A stretch of DNA of 64,000 nucleotides from JBFWQM01 sp050249455. Lineage in GTDB: Bacteria; Pseudomonadota; Alphaproteobacteria; MPNO01; VGEU01. The position numbers and the translations under genes are program-made. Shown here piece by piece: positions 17,297-25,490 of the stretch (its first letter is position 1; each line of letters opens with the position of its first letter). The stretch is from the NCBI GenBank assembly GCA_050249455.1, contig JBFWQM010000003.1, positions 1 to 64,000 on the forward strand, given 5' to 3'. The notes beneath the pieces were generated by a model, which did no database searches, was not told the DNA's origin, and was given only the letters and a program-made list of their open reading frames with translations.

Positions 17297-17761
17297 ATGG
17301 TTGAGTCGGCCGAGCGCATTGCGGCGCAGAACCGCAAGGCGCGCCACGACTATGCGGTCGAGGAGACGCTCGAAGCCGGCATCATGCTGACCGGCAGCGA
17401 GGTCAAGTCGCTGCGCGACGGCCGGGCCAACATCAACGACGCCTATGCGGCGGAGAAGGGCGGTGAGATCTTTCTGCTCAACGCCCATATCCCCGAATAC
17501 GTCCAGGCCGGACCGTTCGGCCACGAGCCGCGGCGGGCGCGCAAGCTTCTGCTGCACGCCCGCCAGATCCTGAAGCTGGCCGCGGCGGTGCAGCGCGAGG
17601 GGATGACGCTGATCCCGCTCAAGATCTATTTCAACGAGCGCGGACGGGCCAAGGTCGAGCTCGGACTCGCCCGCGGCAAGAAGAAGGCCGACCGCCGCGA
17701 GACCATCAAGGAGCGCGACTGGGGCCGCCAGAAGTCGCGGCTGATGCGCGAGAAGGGGTGA
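17297..17761 (+). CDS. smpB: SsrA-binding protein SmpB
   Basis: A 154-residue tmRNA-binding protein that delivers tmRNA to stalled ribosomes in trans-translation. The family core is clear: NRKARHDYAVEETLEAGI at the N-terminus, LTGSEVKSLRDG, LLNAHIPEY, and the basic tail GKKKADRRETIKERDW. The tail helix is involved in mRNA-channel sensing. The gene sits 9 bp after dapA and 2 bp before the sulfite-oxidase-like gene. No ssrA gene is visible in the window. Confidence 0.97.
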   Translation: MVESAERIAAQNRKARHDYAVEETLEAGIMLTGSEVKSLRDGRANINDAYAAEKGGEIFLLNAHIPEYVQAGPFGHEPRRARKLLLHARQILKLAAAVQREGMTLIPLKIYFNERGRAKVELGLARGKKKADRRETIKERDWGRQKSRLMREKG

Positions 17762-17763
17762 GC

Positions 17764-18426
17764 ATGAGCGACGACGATGCCGGCCGTTTCCGCGAAAAGC
17801 TGGTCGCCCGCAAGCAGGAATGGGCGCGCGACGGACGGCTGCTGACCGGAAAGGCGGACGCCGGCCGCTCCGCCGACCGTCTGCCGCCGGGGCAGCGCGA
17901 GGTCAAGAACTGGCCGGTGCTCGATCTCGGCGTGCAGCCGAACGTCGATCGCGCCAAGTGGAAGCTGACGGTGGACGGCGAGGTGGCCAACCCGTTCGTG
18001 TGGGACTGGGAGACCTTCCTGGCCCAGCCGCAGGTCTCCATGACCTCCGACATCCATTGCGTCACCGGCTGGTCGCGCTACGACAACGGCTGGACCGGGG
18101 TCCACGTCGAGCACATCCTGGCGACGGCCGACCCTAGGCCGGCCGCCCGCCATTGCGTCTTCCACAGCCACGACGGCTACACCACCAACGTCCGCCTCGA
18201 CCATTTCGCAGACGAGGACGTGATGCTCGCTCACAGCTGGCAGGGCGAGCTGCTGACCCGCGAGCACGGCGGCCCGGTCCGGGTGGTGATCCCCAAGTGG
18301 TACTTCTGGAAGTCTGCCAAGTGGATCCGCCGCATCGAGTTCGTCGCCGAGGACCGCCCCGGGTTCTGGGAAGTACGCGGCTACCACAACGAGGGCGACC
18401 CGTGGCTGGAGGACCGCTACTCCTGA
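17764..18426 (+). CDS. molybdopterin-dependent oxidoreductase (sulfite oxidase fold)
   Basis: A 220-residue single-domain protein of the sulfite oxidase molybdopterin-binding family (YuiH-like). The molybdenum-ligating cysteine is C99 in TSDIHCVTGWSR, and the cofactor loop continues as GWTGVHVEHIL; LVWGYxx-type membrane anchor or Tat signal is not seen, so it appears to be cytosolic. The ATG at 17764 is preferred over an overlapping GTG at 17758 because AGAAGGGG lies upstream at good spacing. The gene starts 2 bp after smpB and is followed by a glutathione peroxidase, so it may share a promoter with dapA-smpB. The substrate is unknown. Confidence 0.85.
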   Translation: MSDDDAGRFREKLVARKQEWARDGRLLTGKADAGRSADRLPPGQREVKNWPVLDLGVQPNVDRAKWKLTVDGEVANPFVWDWETFLAQPQVSMTSDIHCVTGWSRYDNGWTGVHVEHILATADPRPAARHCVFHSHDGYTTNVRLDHFADEDVMLAHSWQGELLTREHGGPVRVVIPKWYFWKSAKWIRRIEFVAEDRPGFWEVRGYHNEGDPWLEDRYS

Positions 18427-18471
18427 ATCCCGCGGGCGCCCGAAGACATCTCGATCCCGAAAGGAAGTGCG

Positions 18472-18951
18472 ATGGCGTCACCTGATTTCGAATTCAAAAC
18501 GATCGACGGCGGCGACATGAAGCTGTCGTCGCTGCGCGGAAAGGCGGTGCTGGTGGTCAACACCGCCTCGCAATGCGGCCTGACCCCGCAATACGCCGGG
18601 CTGCAGAAGCTCTACGAGGCCTACAAGGACAAAGGGCTGGTCGTGCTCGGCGTGCCGTCCAACGATTTCGGCGCCCAGGAGCCGGGGACCGAGGCCGAGA
18701 TCAAGGGCTTCTGCGACACCCGCTACCGCGTGACCTTCCCGATGACGGCGAAATACCCGGTCACCGGCGCCGCCGCGCACCCGTTCTACAAATGGGCCGC
18801 CGGCGAGACCGGGGAGGCCGGCGCGCCGCAGTGGAACTTCCACAAGTACCTGGTCGGCCCCGACGGCAGCCTCGCCGGCGTGTTCGGCTCGCGCACCGCC
18901 CCGGACGACAAGGCGCTCGTCGCGGCGGTCGAGGCGGCGCTGCCGAAATAA
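18472..18951 (+). CDS. glutathione peroxidase family thiol peroxidase
   Basis: A 159-residue peroxidase of the glutathione peroxidase family that reduces hydrogen peroxide or lipid hydroperoxides. The peroxidatic cysteine replaces selenocysteine in NTASQCGLTPQY, and the catalytic tetrad partners are in GVPSNDFGAQEPG and WNFHKYLV. A cysteine in GFCDTRY could serve as the resolving residue, as in thioredoxin-dependent bacterial enzymes. An AAGGAAG ribosome-binding site precedes the ATG. It follows the sulfite-oxidase-like gene after 45 bp. Confidence 0.93.
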   Translation: MASPDFEFKTIDGGDMKLSSLRGKAVLVVNTASQCGLTPQYAGLQKLYEAYKDKGLVVLGVPSNDFGAQEPGTEAEIKGFCDTRYRVTFPMTAKYPVTGAAAHPFYKWAAGETGEAGAPQWNFHKYLVGPDGSLAGVFGSRTAPDDKALVAAVEAALPK

Positions 18952-19042
18952 TCTGGCCGCGAAGCGCGAGGTCATCGAGGCGCGCATGATCATCGCATTA
19001 CGTTAAAAATACTCTATAACCATCTGATTTATAATCATTCTC

Positions 19043-19162
19043 CATGGCTGGGCTTGTCCCGGCCATCCAAGCTTTTTTGGCTGTTTTCAGTAGCCGTCCT
19101 GCGGCTTCAACTGAAACGACGGCAGGAAGAACACGTGGATGGCCGGGACAAGCCCGGCCATG
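19043..19162. repeat. long intergenic inverted repeat (27-bp arms, 26/27 match)
   Basis: The left arm at 19043-19069 and the right arm at 19136-19162 are reverse complements with one mismatch, separated by 66 nt. Each arm also contains its own small hairpin based on GGCCGGGACAAGCCCGGCC (7-bp stem, 5-nt loop; one base differs in the left arm). The flanks (about 18990-19042 and 19163-19200) are clearly AT-richer than the rest of the window. The inner spacer has smaller inverted pairs (TTTCAGT/ACTGAAA and GCCGTC/GACGGC). The element lies between convergent genes. It looks like a REP/MITE-like dispersed palindrome and may also act as a bidirectional terminator. Confidence 0.75.
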
Positions 19163-19199
19163 ACGTATAAAAATCAATGCTCTAGCGGAAAGTTTTCCA

Positions 19200-20078
19200 T
19201 TAAGCCAGGAACCTCCGCACCAGCCCGATGAACACGTCGAACCGGTCGTGGTGGACCCAGTGGCCGGCCTTGTCGACCATCTCGACCCGGGCGTGCTTGA
19301 AGTGGGCGGCGCGGCCGTCCTCGGCGGGGTTGGTCGCCCAGCTTTCCTTGCCGTAGATCAGCAGGGTCGGGCAGGCGATCGACGCCCACAGCCCCTGGAT
19401 CTCAGGCACGGTGAGATCATAGGGCGGCAGAACGCGGAAATTGTTGTCGAATTTCCAACTGTAGGTGCCATCCTCGTTCTGGTTGACGCCATGCTCGGTG
19501 AGGTGCCGCGCCTGCGCGGGCGAAAGATGCGGGTTCTCCTCCTGCATCCGCTTGAAGGCGTCCTCGATGGTGGCGTAGCGGCGCGGCAGCCGACCGGCGA
19601 GCTTGCGGCTGTCCTCGACCCAGGCGCGCATGCGCTCGGCGGCGGTCTTGGTCGCCCGTTCGGCCAGGATCTTGGGCGACGGGCCGAGGCCCTCGATCGC
19701 CACGATCTGGCGCACGTTCTCCGGGAAGATGCCGGTGTAGCGCAGGCCGATGTTGCCGCCGAACGAGTGGGCGATGATCGACACCGGCGCCAGCCCGCGC
19801 TGGTGGATGAGCTGGGCGAGGTCGTAGATGAATGCCGCGTACCAGTAGTTGCCGTCGGCGGTCCACTGGCTGTCGCCGTGGCCGCGCAGGTCGGGCGCGA
19901 TGATGTGCCAGTCGGCGCGCAGCGCCGCGACCGTCCAGTCCCACGCCCGGCAGTGGTCGCGCCCGCCGTGGATCAGCAGCAGCGGCGGCTTTCCGGGGTT
20001 GGGCCACTCGACGTAGTGCAGCCGCAGGCGCTGCGAGAAGAAGGTCCGCGAGGTAGGGCCTGGCAGGGTGTCGAGCAT
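19200..20078 (-). CDS. alpha/beta hydrolase
   Basis: A 292-residue alpha/beta-fold serine hydrolase. The oxyanion segment LLLIHGGRDHCRAWD, the nucleophile elbow IAHSFGGNIG and the catalytic histidine in KAGHWVHHDR are visible. The sequence APDLRGHGDS is typical of esterase/haloperoxidase-like members. It is the last gene of a minus-strand run after the NYN-domain and uracil-DNA glycosylase genes, 40 bp downstream of the glycosylase. The substrate is unknown. Confidence 0.85.
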   Translation of the reverse strand: MLDTLPGPTSRTFFSQRLRLHYVEWPNPGKPPLLLIHGGRDHCRAWDWTVAALRADWHIIAPDLRGHGDSQWTADGNYWYAAFIYDLAQLIHQRGLAPVSIIAHSFGGNIGLRYTGIFPENVRQIVAIEGLGPSPKILAERATKTAAERMRAWVEDSRKLAGRLPRRYATIEDAFKRMQEENPHLSPAQARHLTEHGVNQNEDGTYSWKFDNNFRVLPPYDLTVPEIQGLWASIACPTLLIYGKESWATNPAEDGRAAHFKHARVEMVDKAGHWVHHDRFDVFIGLVRRFLA

Positions 20079-20118
20079 CGTTGTCCGTCCGGTCGCCGAT
20101 GTCCGCCGGCGCCGCCGG

Positions 20119-20766
20119 TCAGGCCGGCAGCACGTCGCGGCGGATCGCCTCGAACACAGCGCGGAACATCGCCGCGGTCAACCGTCCCGTGTTCGTGTTG
20201 TAGCGCGAGCAGTGGTAGCTGTCGGCCAGCACCATGCCGTCGGGCAGGCGGTGGATCGCGCCGTGGGCGAACGGGAACGCGGCCGCCCGCAGGCCGCGCG
20301 TGGCGATCACCGTGCCGTGGGCGAGGGCGCCCAACGCGACGATCACGGCAAGACGCGGCATCGCCGCCATCTCGCCGGCCAGGAAGCGCCGGCAGGTCCG
20401 GGTCTCCGCCGGGGTGGGCTTGTTCTCCGGCGGCACGCAGCGGACCCCGTTGGTGATTCGGCAGTCGATCAGCGAAAGGCCGTCGTCGGCGCTTTCGCCG
20501 TACTGCCCGGCGGCGAACCCGAACTCGCGTAGTGTGGCGTACAGCAGCACGCCGGCGTAGTCGCCGGTGAACGGCCGGCCGGTGCGGTTGGCGCCGCGCA
20601 GCCCCGGCGCCAGGCCGACCACGAGCAGCCGCGCATCAAGCCTGCCGAACGACGGCACGGGCGCGTTATGCCAGCCGGGCTGGGCGGTTCGGTTCGCGGC
20701 GCGGAAGGCGACGAGCCGCGGGCAGTCCGGGCAGTCGCGCCCGGGCTGCGGCGGTTCGGCGGTCAC
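20119..20766 (-). CDS. type 5 uracil-DNA glycosylase (UDGb)
   Basis: A 215-residue DNA repair glycosylase of the UDG superfamily, family 5. It removes uracil, and in this family also hypoxanthine, from DNA. The key motif is GLAPGLRGANRTGRPFTGD (residues about 52-70), which is diagnostic for UDGb. Iron-sulfur cluster cysteines include C12-x2-C15 near the N-terminus and the cysteines around ITNGVRCVPP and TRTCRRF. The late motif is DSYHCSRYNTNTGRLT, consistent with the family 5 minor-groove loop. The GTG start overlaps the stop of the NYN gene as GTGA, suggesting coupled translation. Confidence 0.9.
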   Translation of the reverse strand: MTAEPPQPGRDCPDCPRLVAFRAANRTAQPGWHNAPVPSFGRLDARLLVVGLAPGLRGANRTGRPFTGDYAGVLLYATLREFGFAAGQYGESADDGLSLIDCRITNGVRCVPPENKPTPAETRTCRRFLAGEMAAMPRLAVIVALGALAHGTVIATRGLRAAAFPFAHGAIHRLPDGMVLADSYHCSRYNTNTGRLTAAMFRAVFEAIRRDVLPA

Positions 20767-21347
20767 GCGGCGGGGACTTGGCGGCCGTGGCCCTGGTTCT
20801 CCGCCGTCTCGCTCCGGTTGACGTGGCGCGAGATCATCGGGGCGAGGTCCTGCAGCTCGACGAAGACGTCCGCCTGGCGGCGCAGCTCGTCGGCGACCAT
20901 CGGCGGGGCGGAGCGGAACGTCGAGACCACCGTCACCCGCACGCCCTTGCGCTGCACGGCCTCGACCAGCCGGCGGAAGTCGCCGTCGCCCGAGAACAGC
21001 ACGATATGGTCGAGGTGGTCGGCCATCTCCAGCACGTCGATCGCCAGCTCGATGTCCATGTTGCCCTTGACCTTGCGGCGGCCGGTGGCGTCGACATATT
21101 CCTTGAGCGGCTTCGTGACCATCGTGTAGCCGTTGTAGTCCAGCCAGTCTACCAGCGGCCGGATCGGCGAGTATTCCTGGTCATCGATAAGGGCGGTATA
21201 ATAGAAGGCGCGGACCAGCCAGCCTTTTGTCGAAAACAGCTGCAAAAGGCTCTTGTAGTCTATGTCGAAGCCCAGCGCTCGGGCTGCCGAATAGAGGTTC
21301 GCACCATCGATGAACAAGGCAATGCGCTCTTGCTGATGAAAATTCAT
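20763..21347 (-). CDS. NYN domain-containing protein (LabA/DUF88 family)
   Basis: A 194-residue protein with a PIN-like NYN nuclease domain. The predicted metal-binding acidic residues are in ALFIDGANLYSAA, KGNMDIELAIDVL and VLFSGDGDFRRLV, which are the three hallmark motifs of the LabA subgroup. Members are thought to be ribonucleases or RNA-binding proteins; the substrate here is unknown. The ATG at 21347 is chosen because AAGGA lies 8 nt upstream; ATG codons further upstream lack one. It heads a minus-strand operon with the uracil-DNA glycosylase gene, overlapping by 4 bases. Confidence 0.87.
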   Translation of the reverse strand: MNFHQQERIALFIDGANLYSAARALGFDIDYKSLLQLFSTKGWLVRAFYYTALIDDQEYSPIRPLVDWLDYNGYTMVTKPLKEYVDATGRRKVKGNMDIELAIDVLEMADHLDHIVLFSGDGDFRRLVEAVQRKGVRVTVVSTFRSAPPMVADELRRQADVFVELQDLAPMISRHVNRSETAENQGHGRQVPAA

Positions 21348-21443
21348 TGCAGGTGTCCTTGAAACGTCCGCCATGATTTGACGCCGCCCCGACGGGCTAC
21401 TGAGATGGTTCCGCATGGGCGAGCCGCAAGCGGCGATGAGAAA

Positions 21444-21472
21444 TACTTAACTCGATAATCCAAATCGGGCAA
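21444..21472 (-). promoter_or_regulatory. possible promoter of the NYN-UDGb operon
   Basis: On the minus strand TTGCCC (21472-21467) is followed after 17 bp by TAAGTA (21449-21444), a weak -10. The 160-bp region between this operon and folK is AT-rich and also holds the inverted pair GATAATCC (21454-21461) / GGATTATC (21499-21506). Confidence 0.35.
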
Positions 21473-21508
21473 GTGAGCGTTATAAGTTAACGGTAGACGG
21501 ATTATCAG

Positions 21509-22015
21509 ATGATCCTCGTTGCGGTCGGCGGCAACCTCGCGGCGCCGGGCTTCGGCTCGCCGGTCGAAACCTGCGCGGCGTCGCTGGCCGAGCTGGAGCG
21601 CCGCGGCATCCAGATTACGCTGCAATCACAGTGGTATGACACGGCGCCGGTGCCGGTCTCCGACCAGCCGTGGTTCGTCAACGGCGTCGTCGCCGTGGCG
21701 GCGGCCGTCGGGCCGCACGCGCTGCTCGCCATACTGCAGGACGTCGAATCTTCCTTTGGGCGGCGGCGGTCGGTGCCGAACGCAGCGCGGACATTGGACC
21801 TTGACCTGCTGGCCTACGACGGCCGGGTGGTCGCCGACGGCGCGCGCCTGATCCTACCGCACCCGCGGATGCACGAGCGGGCCTTCGTCCTGCTGCCGCT
21901 GGCCGAGATCGTGCCGGACTGGCGCCACCCCGTGACCGGACGATCGGTCGCCGAGATGATCGCGGCGCTGCCTCACGGGCAGCGCTGCGTGCCCTCGGCG
22001 CAGCGGAAAAAATGA
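21509..22015 (+). CDS. folK: 2-amino-4-hydroxy-6-hydroxymethyldihydropteridine diphosphokinase
   Basis: This 168-residue cytosolic HPPK transfers pyrophosphate from ATP to 6-hydroxymethyl-dihydropterin in folate synthesis. The N-terminal VAVGGNLAAP, the substrate segment QPWFVNGVV, the catalytic FGRRRSVPNAARTLDLDLL (with the two metal-binding aspartates) and LPHPRMHERAFVLLPL are all present. The ribosome-binding site is weak (ACGGA). It stands in front of rpoZ with an 88-bp gap that contains the rpoZ promoter, so folK is probably transcribed on its own or reads through. Confidence 0.94.
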   Translation: MILVAVGGNLAAPGFGSPVETCAASLAELERRGIQITLQSQWYDTAPVPVSDQPWFVNGVVAVAAAVGPHALLAILQDVESSFGRRRSVPNAARTLDLDLLAYDGRVVADGARLILPHPRMHERAFVLLPLAEIVPDWRHPVTGRSVAEMIAALPHGQRCVPSAQRKK

Positions 22016-22031
22016 TCGGCCTCTCAAGGCC

Positions 22032-22060
22032 TTGCCGTTTGCGATCGGCGCGCCTATACT
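22032..22060 (+). promoter_or_regulatory. sigma-70-like promoter of rpoZ
   Basis: TTGCCG (22032-22037) and TATACT (22055-22060) are separated by exactly 17 bp, a near-consensus promoter. Transcription would start near 22067, about 37 bp upstream of the rpoZ ATG. A small hairpin (GGCCTCTCAAGGCC) just upstream may terminate folK transcription. Confidence 0.65.
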
Positions 22061-22103
22061 CTTTCTCCCCACTATTCCGCTGGTTCCGCCGGGAGATGTC
22101 GCG

Positions 22104-22499
22104 ATGGCGCGGGTCACCGTAGAAGACTGCGTACTAAGAATACCCAATCGATTCAAACTGGTGTTGCTGTCGGCTCAGCGTTCGCGCGAGCTTTCGGTGG
22201 GCGCCCAGCTGACCGTCGACCGCGACAACGACAAGAACCCGGTCGTGGCGCTTCGCGAGATCGCCGACGGGACGGTCGACCTCGACGAGCTCGAGGTCGC
22301 GGCCGTGCAGGCGCTGCAGAAGCACGTCGACATCGACGAGCCGGTGGAAGAAGCCGACGAGATGCTCGCGATGCAGGAAGTGCTGAGCAGCGGCTTCGAG
22401 AATGTGAACCCGGGTGAGGAAGAAGAACTCGGCGAGATCGAGGAAGCCGAGGGGGGCGAGGAATCGTTCGAGGATGAATCGGGCGAGGAGGAGCGCTAA
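22104..22499 (+). CDS. rpoZ: DNA-directed RNA polymerase subunit omega
   Basis: A 131-residue omega subunit that helps assemble RNA polymerase by holding the beta' subunit. The N-terminal core MARVTVEDCVLRIPNRFKLV and the segment VVALREIADGTVD are characteristic. The C-terminal third is unusually acidic (a Glu-rich tail from about residue 105), as in many alphaproteobacteria. The ATG at 22104 follows GGGAG at 8 nt; upstream codons in frame are excluded by the promoter position. It precedes the rsh gene, the usual alphaproteobacterial order. Confidence 0.95.
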   Translation: MARVTVEDCVLRIPNRFKLVLLSAQRSRELSVGAQLTVDRDNDKNPVVALREIADGTVDLDELEVAAVQALQKHVDIDEPVEEADEMLAMQEVLSSGFENVNPGEEEELGEIEEAEGGEESFEDESGEEER

Positions 22500-22592
22500 C
22501 CCGCAGCCGGTTCGCCGGCCCGCAGCCGCCGCGCAACGGAGACCGTCCCGCGCGGCCCCGCCGTTCGCCCCGCTGACAGGGGTGGAAGCCCG

Positions 22593-24734
22593 ATGATTCG
22601 CCAGTTCGAGCTGGTCGAGCGCGTCAAGGCCTACGACCCGGCCGCCGACGAGGATTCGCTGAACCGCGCCTACGTGTTCAGCATGAAGGCGCACGGCACC
22701 CAGAAGCGCGCTTCCGGCGACCCGTATTTCTCGCACCCGCTCGAGGTCGCCGGCATCCTGACCGAGCTCAAGCTCGACAGCGCCTCCATCGTCACCGCGC
22801 TGCTGCACGACACGGTGGAGGATACCGGCGCCACGGTGGAGGAGATCGACCGGCTGTTCGGGCCGGAGATCGGGCGCCTGGTCGACGGCGTCACCAAGCT
22901 GTCGCGCCTGGAGCTGCAGTCCGACAGCGCCAAGCAGGCGGAGAACTTCCGCAAGCTGCTGCTGGCCACGTCGGAGGACATCCGCGTCCTCCTGGTGAAG
23001 CTCGCGGACCGGCTGCACAACATGCGCACGCTGCACTACATCAAGTCACCGGAGAAGCGGCTGCGAATCGCCCGCGAGACGATGGAGATCTATGCACCGC
23101 TCGCCGAGCGGATGGGCATGCAGGAGATGAAGGACGAGCTCGAGGACCTGTCGTTCCGCGAGCTGAACCCGGACGCCCATGCCTCGATCGTCACCCGGCT
23201 GCAGTTCCTGCGCGAGCAGGGCCAGGCGATCGTGCCGCGCATCGCAGAGACGCTGCGCCAGACCCTGGCCGCCGCCGGCATCGAGGCGACGGTCACTGGG
23301 CGGGAAAAGCGGCCCTACTCGATCTGGGCCAAGATGCAGCGCAAGAACGTCACGTTCGAGCAGCTTTCCGACATCATGGCCTTCCGCATCTTCGTCGAGT
23401 CGCCGGCCGACTGCTACCGCGCGCTCGGCGTGGTGCACAGCCACTATGCGTTCGTCCCGGGCCGGTTCAAGGACTACGTCTCGACGCCGAAGCCGAACGG
23501 CTACCAGTCGCTGCACACCTCGGTGATCGGCCCGGAGATGCGGCGCATCGAGGTCCAGATCCGCACCCGCGAGATGCACGAGGTCGCCGAGCTCGGCGTC
23601 GCCGCGCACTGGGTCTACAAGTCCGGCGCCGGCGAGAAGGAGGGCCGCCAGTACCGCTGGCTGCGCGAGCTGCTCGACATCCTTGAACACGCCTCGGGGC
23701 CGGAGGAGTTCCTCGAGCACACCAAGCTCGAGATGTTCCGCGACCAGGTGTTCTGCTTCACGCCGAAGGGCGACCTGATCGCGCTGCCGCGCGGCTCCAC
23801 GCCGGTCGATTTCGCCTACGCGGTGCACTCGGAGGTCGGCGACCGCTGCGTCGCGGCCAAGATCAACGGCCGACTGATGCCGCTGCGCACCCCGCTGCAG
23901 AACGGCGACCAGGTGGAGGTCGTGACCGCCGCCACCGGCTCGCCGTCGCCGACCTGGGAGCAGTTCGTCGTTTCCGGCAAGGCGCGCGCGCGCATCCGCC
24001 GCTACATCCGCACCGCACAGCGCACCGAGTATGTCCGGCTGGGCGAGGCGATCCTGCGCCGCGCCTTCCGCGACGCCCGCCGCAACCTGATGCCCGAGAC
24101 CCTGGAAGGGGTGCTCGACGCGTTCGAGGTGAAGACGGTCGAAGACCTCTACGCGGCTGTCGGCAGCGGCACGGTCACCGGCGTCGAGGTGGTGCGGGCG
24201 GTCTATCCGTCCGGCCCGGCGGAGGCCGACGGCAACGTGGTGCCGTTCCCGACCGCCGACCAGCGCGGTAAGGACGCGCCGCACGCCATCCCGATCCGCG
24301 GGCTGACGCCGGGGATGGCGGTGCACTTCTCCAACTGCTGCCATGCGCTGCCGGGCGACCGCATCGTCGGCATCCTCACCGCGGGGAAGGGCGTGGCGAT
24401 CCACACCATCGACTGCGAGACCCTGGAGAGCTTCCAGGACACGCCGGAGCGCTGGCTCGACGTCTCCTGGGACATCGAGGCGGAGGCGCCGTCCAACTTG
24501 GTCGGGCGGATCAACCTGGTGGTCGCCAACGAGCGCGGCTCGCTCGGTACCCTGTCGACCGTGATCGCCAAGAACCTTGGCAACATCAACAACCTGAAGA
24601 TCACCAACCGTTCGAAGGACTTCTTCGAGATGGTGCTGGACATCGAGGTGCGCGACGCCCGCCACCTCACCGACATCATCGCGGCGCTGCGCGCCACGCC
24701 GGCGGTGAACTCGGTCGACCGGGCGCGCGGCTGA
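22593..24734 (+). CDS. bifunctional (p)ppGpp synthetase/hydrolase (RelA/SpoT homologue)
   Basis: This 713-residue Rsh protein makes and degrades the alarmone (p)ppGpp. The HD hydrolase domain is intact (SHPLEVAGI, and LLHDTVEDTG with H72-D73 and E76-D77), so hydrolysis should be active. The synthetase domain follows with RFKDYVSTPKPNGYQSLHTS. The TGS domain starts at VFCFTPKGDLIALPRG, and a C-terminal ACT domain contains NERGSLGTLSTVIAK. As alphaproteobacteria usually carry one long Rsh, it probably sets the whole stringent response. It lies between rpoZ and pdxJ and is probably in the same operon. Confidence 0.96.
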   Translation: MIRQFELVERVKAYDPAADEDSLNRAYVFSMKAHGTQKRASGDPYFSHPLEVAGILTELKLDSASIVTALLHDTVEDTGATVEEIDRLFGPEIGRLVDGVTKLSRLELQSDSAKQAENFRKLLLATSEDIRVLLVKLADRLHNMRTLHYIKSPEKRLRIARETMEIYAPLAERMGMQEMKDELEDLSFRELNPDAHASIVTRLQFLREQGQAIVPRIAETLRQTLAAAGIEATVTGREKRPYSIWAKMQRKNVTFEQLSDIMAFRIFVESPADCYRALGVVHSHYAFVPGRFKDYVSTPKPNGYQSLHTSVIGPEMRRIEVQIRTREMHEVAELGVAAHWVYKSGAGEKEGRQYRWLRELLDILEHASGPEEFLEHTKLEMFRDQVFCFTPKGDLIALPRGSTPVDFAYAVHSEVGDRCVAAKINGRLMPLRTPLQNGDQVEVVTAATGSPSPTWEQFVVSGKARARIRRYIRTAQRTEYVRLGEAILRRAFRDARRNLMPETLEGVLDAFEVKTVEDLYAAVGSGTVTGVEVVRAVYPSGPAEADGNVVPFPTADQRGKDAPHAIPIRGLTPGMAVHFSNCCHALPGDRIVGILTAGKGVAIHTIDCETLESFQDTPERWLDVSWDIEAEAPSNLVGRINLVVANERGSLGTLSTVIAKNLGNINNLKITNRSKDFFEMVLDIEVRDARHLTDIIAALRATPAVNSVDRARG

Positions 24735-24737
24735 CCC

Positions 24738-25490
24738 GTGGCGGCGCGCCCGCTCCGCCTCGGGGTCAACGTCGACCATGTCGCCACCGTGCGCAACGCG
24801 CGCGGCGGCGGCCATCCCGATCCCGTCCGCGCCGCGCTGGCGGCGGAAGCGGCGGGCGCCGACGGCATCACCGCCCACCTGCGCGAGGACCGGCGCCACA
24901 TCCGCGACGCCGACATCGCCGCGCTGATGCAGCGGCTGCGCGCGCCGCTCAACTTCGAGATGGCTGCGACGCCCGAGATGGCGCGGATCGCGCTGGCGCA
25001 CCGGCCGCATGCCGCCTGCCTGGTGCCGGAAAAACGTGAGGAGCGCACCACCGAGGGCGGCCTCGACGTCGCGGGCGCGGCGGTGCGGCTGGCCGAATTC
25101 ATCGCCCCGCTGGTCGCAGCCGGCATCCGGGTCTCGATGTTCGTCGAGCCTGACCCGCGCCAGCTGGACGCCGCGCGCGCCATCGGCGCACCGGTGGTGG
25201 AGCTGCACACCGGCGCCTACTGCGAGGCGGCGGGTGAGGAGCGGGCGCGCGAGCTGGCGCGCCTGCGGGCCGCCGCCGCGCATGCCGCGGCGATCGGCCT
25301 CGAATGCCACGCCGGGCACGGCCTCGACTTCGACACCGTCGGCGCGGTCGCCGCGATTCCAACCGTGGTCGAGCTCAACATCGGGCACTTCCTTGTCGGC
25401 GAGGCGATCTTCACCGGCCTCGACGCCGCGATCCGGCGCATGCGCGCGGCGATGGACGCCGCCCGCCGGGGCGATCTGGACCGGGCATGA
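24738..25490 (+). CDS. pdxJ: pyridoxine 5'-phosphate synthase
   Basis: This 250-residue TIM-barrel enzyme closes the pyridine ring in the DXP-dependent vitamin B6 pathway. LGVNVDHVATVRNARGG near the N-terminus, DGITAHLREDRRHI, LNFEMAATPEM and the closing VELNIGHFLVGEAIF are signature segments. It starts at GTG, 3 bp after the rsh stop. Its last bases overlap acpS as ATGA, so the pair is translationally coupled. Confidence 0.96.
   Translation: MAARPLRLGVNVDHVATVRNARGGGHPDPVRAALAAEAAGADGITAHLREDRRHIRDADIAALMQRLRAPLNFEMAATPEMARIALAHRPHAACLVPEKREERTTEGGLDVAGAAVRLAEFIAPLVAAGIRVSMFVEPDPRQLDAARAIGAPVVELHTGAYCEAAGEERARELARLRAAAAHAAAIGLECHAGHGLDFDTVGAVAAIPTVVELNIGHFLVGEAIFTGLDAAIRRMRAAMDAARRGDLDRA

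Noticed and set aside
23046..25388. A 780-codon antisense frame across rsh and pdxJ
   Set aside because: It shows no protein family features and lies opposite two unmistakable genes.
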